Shown here: one piece after another, positions 63,064-64,000 of the stretch
Position numbering within the stretch: position 1 is the first letter of the stretch
Layout of the letters: every line of letters begins with the position of its first letter
Source of the DNA: CAVSWT01 sp963775245
GTDB lineage: Bacteria > Bacteroidota > Ignavibacteria > Ignavibacteriales > Ignavibacteriaceae
DNA: 64,000 nucleotides
NCBI GenBank assembly: GCA_963775245.1
Contig: CAVZID010000015.1
Location: 186,001-250,000 of the forward strand
Direction of reading: 5' to 3'
Translations under genes and position numbers: made by a program
The notes under the pieces: generated by a model
Database searches by the model: none
What the model saw: only the letters and a program-made list of their open reading frames with translations
Told to the model about the DNA's origin: nothing

Positions 63064-64000
63064 ATGAAAATTTTTGATATAACAAAATATGGTTCAGTTG
63101 GCGATGGCAAAAAAGATAATGCAGTTGAAATTCAAAAAGCAATTGATGATTGTTCAAATTCAGGAGGAGGGACAGTTTACTTTCCTGCAAATAATATATT
63201 CATGTCAGGGCCATTTGATTTAAAATCTAATGTCGAATTAAAGTTAGAAAAAAATTGTGTTCTTCTTGCAAATCCTGATGAAGCCGTTTATAAAAAAAGT
63301 GCATTCAAAGAAAACCTTGGTGAAGGTACAATTTGGATTGGTGGAGAAAATGCTGAAAATATTTCTATAAGCGGACAAGGAATAATTGATGGAAATGGAA
63401 TTGCTTTCATGGGGCCTGAAGAAAAAGCTTCTTATGTGTTAAAAGAGTTTAATATTGTTGACCCGCGCCCACATTTACTCACCTTAATTAATGTAAAACA
63501 TTTAAATTTTCATGATATAACATTTAAGAACTCTGCTTATTGGTGTTTGCATTTGGTTGGCTGTGATGACATTACAATTGAAAATGTTCGAATTCTAAAT
63601 AACCTGAAAATCAGAAATTCCGATGGAATTGATTTAGACCATTCTAAAAATGTGAAGATTAAAAATTGTTACATTGAATCCGGCGATGATTGTATTTGTT
63701 TTAAAACACGAAGAGAGTACGAAGAATTTGGGCCAACTGAAAATGTTAGTGTATCCGACTGCTTCATGACTTCAACATCCTGCTCAATAAAGCTTGGCAG
63801 CGAAAATATGAATGCAATCAGAAATGTTATTGTAAGCGATTGTGTTATCAAATCAAGCAATAGAGGGATAGGAATTCAAAACCGTGATGAAGGCTTTGTG
63901 GAAAATATAAGTTTTGAAAATATATTTATTGAAGGCAGATTATTTGATGATGTCTGGTGGGGCAAAGCAGAACCAATTTATATTACTGCTTATAAAAGAA
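63064..64000 (+). CDS. GH28-family enzyme without signal peptide (partial, runs off the window)
   Basis: 312 residues are visible from ATG 63064 to the window end; the C-terminus is missing. The start 'MKIFDITKYGSVGDGKKDNA' is the GH28 opening at the very N-terminus, so there is no export signal. 'GGGTVYFPANNIFMSGPFDL' and 'SISGQGIIDGNG' follow. Catalytic carboxylates lie in 'IRNSDGIDLDH' and 'IESGDDCICFKT'; the GHG motif is replaced by 'KLGSENMNAIRNV', and 'SSNRGIGIQNRDEG' is the last motif region. A cytosolic GH28 would act on an imported oligosaccharide. It follows the iol genes by 209 bases on the same strand. Confidence 0.82.
   Translation, partial: MKIFDITKYGSVGDGKKDNAVEIQKAIDDCSNSGGGTVYFPANNIFMSGPFDLKSNVELKLEKNCVLLANPDEAVYKKSAFKENLGEGTIWIGGENAENISISGQGIIDGNGIAFMGPEEKASYVLKEFNIVDPRPHLLTLINVKHLNFHDITFKNSAYWCLHLVGCDDITIENVRILNNLKIRNSDGIDLDHSKNVKIKNCYIESGDDCICFKTRREYEEFGPTENVSVSDCFMTSTSCSIKLGSENMNAIRNVIVSDCVIKSSNRGIGIQNRDEGFVENISFENIFIEGRLFDDVWWGKAEPIYITAYKR

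Overview
The window is AT-rich chromosomal DNA from a member of the Bacteroidota/Chlorobi/Ignavibacteriota group, most likely Ignavibacteria-like. The main evidence is that six secreted proteins end in the 'QNYPNPFNPST' type IX sorting domain typical of that lineage. A PorV/PorQ-family protein, TonB-dependent receptors with carboxypeptidase-like N-terminal domains and a bacillithiol-synthesis gene (bshA) agree with this. No phage, transposase, rRNA or CRISPR array was found. One tRNA gene, tRNA-Arg(CCT), is present.

Layout. 1-4.3 kb: a partial bshA on the minus strand, divergent from a PfkB-type kinase, an RmlD-like reductase and a secreted GH13 amylase. 4.4-10.7 kb: a small HEAT-repeat protein, then an ECF sigma factor, its zinc-finger/HEAT anti-sigma factor, a DUF4097-like beta-helix protein and a CBM9/DUF5916 outer-membrane-type protein. 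10.9-16.8 kb: an unknown protein, tRNA-Arg, a very AT-rich pentapeptide-repeat membrane protein and a UPF0182 membrane protein. 17.4-32.5 kb: three large secreted sorting-domain proteins, two of which carry two or three copies of the same carbohydrate-binding-like domain, then a TonB receptor/secreted protein/PorV-like gene trio.

32.7-43.3 kb is an amino-sugar (chitin or GlcNAc-glycan) locus. It holds a ROK repressor, two GH20 hexosaminidases, a sodium/solute symporter, nagA, nagB and a secreted protein with a GH18-like DGxxxDxE motif. 43.7-64.0 kb appears to be a second catabolic locus: a TonB receptor without SusD, a secreted beta-helix protein, a LacI regulator, a secreted GH28 enzyme, and a full myo-inositol degradation set (aldolase, iolB, iolC, iolD, iolA/mmsA, iolE, iolG). 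An MGH1-like glycosidase lies inside the operon, and a second, signal-less GH28 follows it and runs off the window. Four LacI-type operator-like palindromes lie before the TonB receptor and before lacI, which ties the two halves together. The inferred job is uptake and breakdown of an inositol- or uronate-containing glycan; the substrate is not known.

Sequence quality matters here. At least seven genes are interrupted by single-base indels, nearly all apparent one-base insertions, and most are clustered at 55-62 kb. The downstream frame always continues the same conserved protein. I read these mainly as consensus errors rather than gene decay, and annotate each as one gene over its full span.
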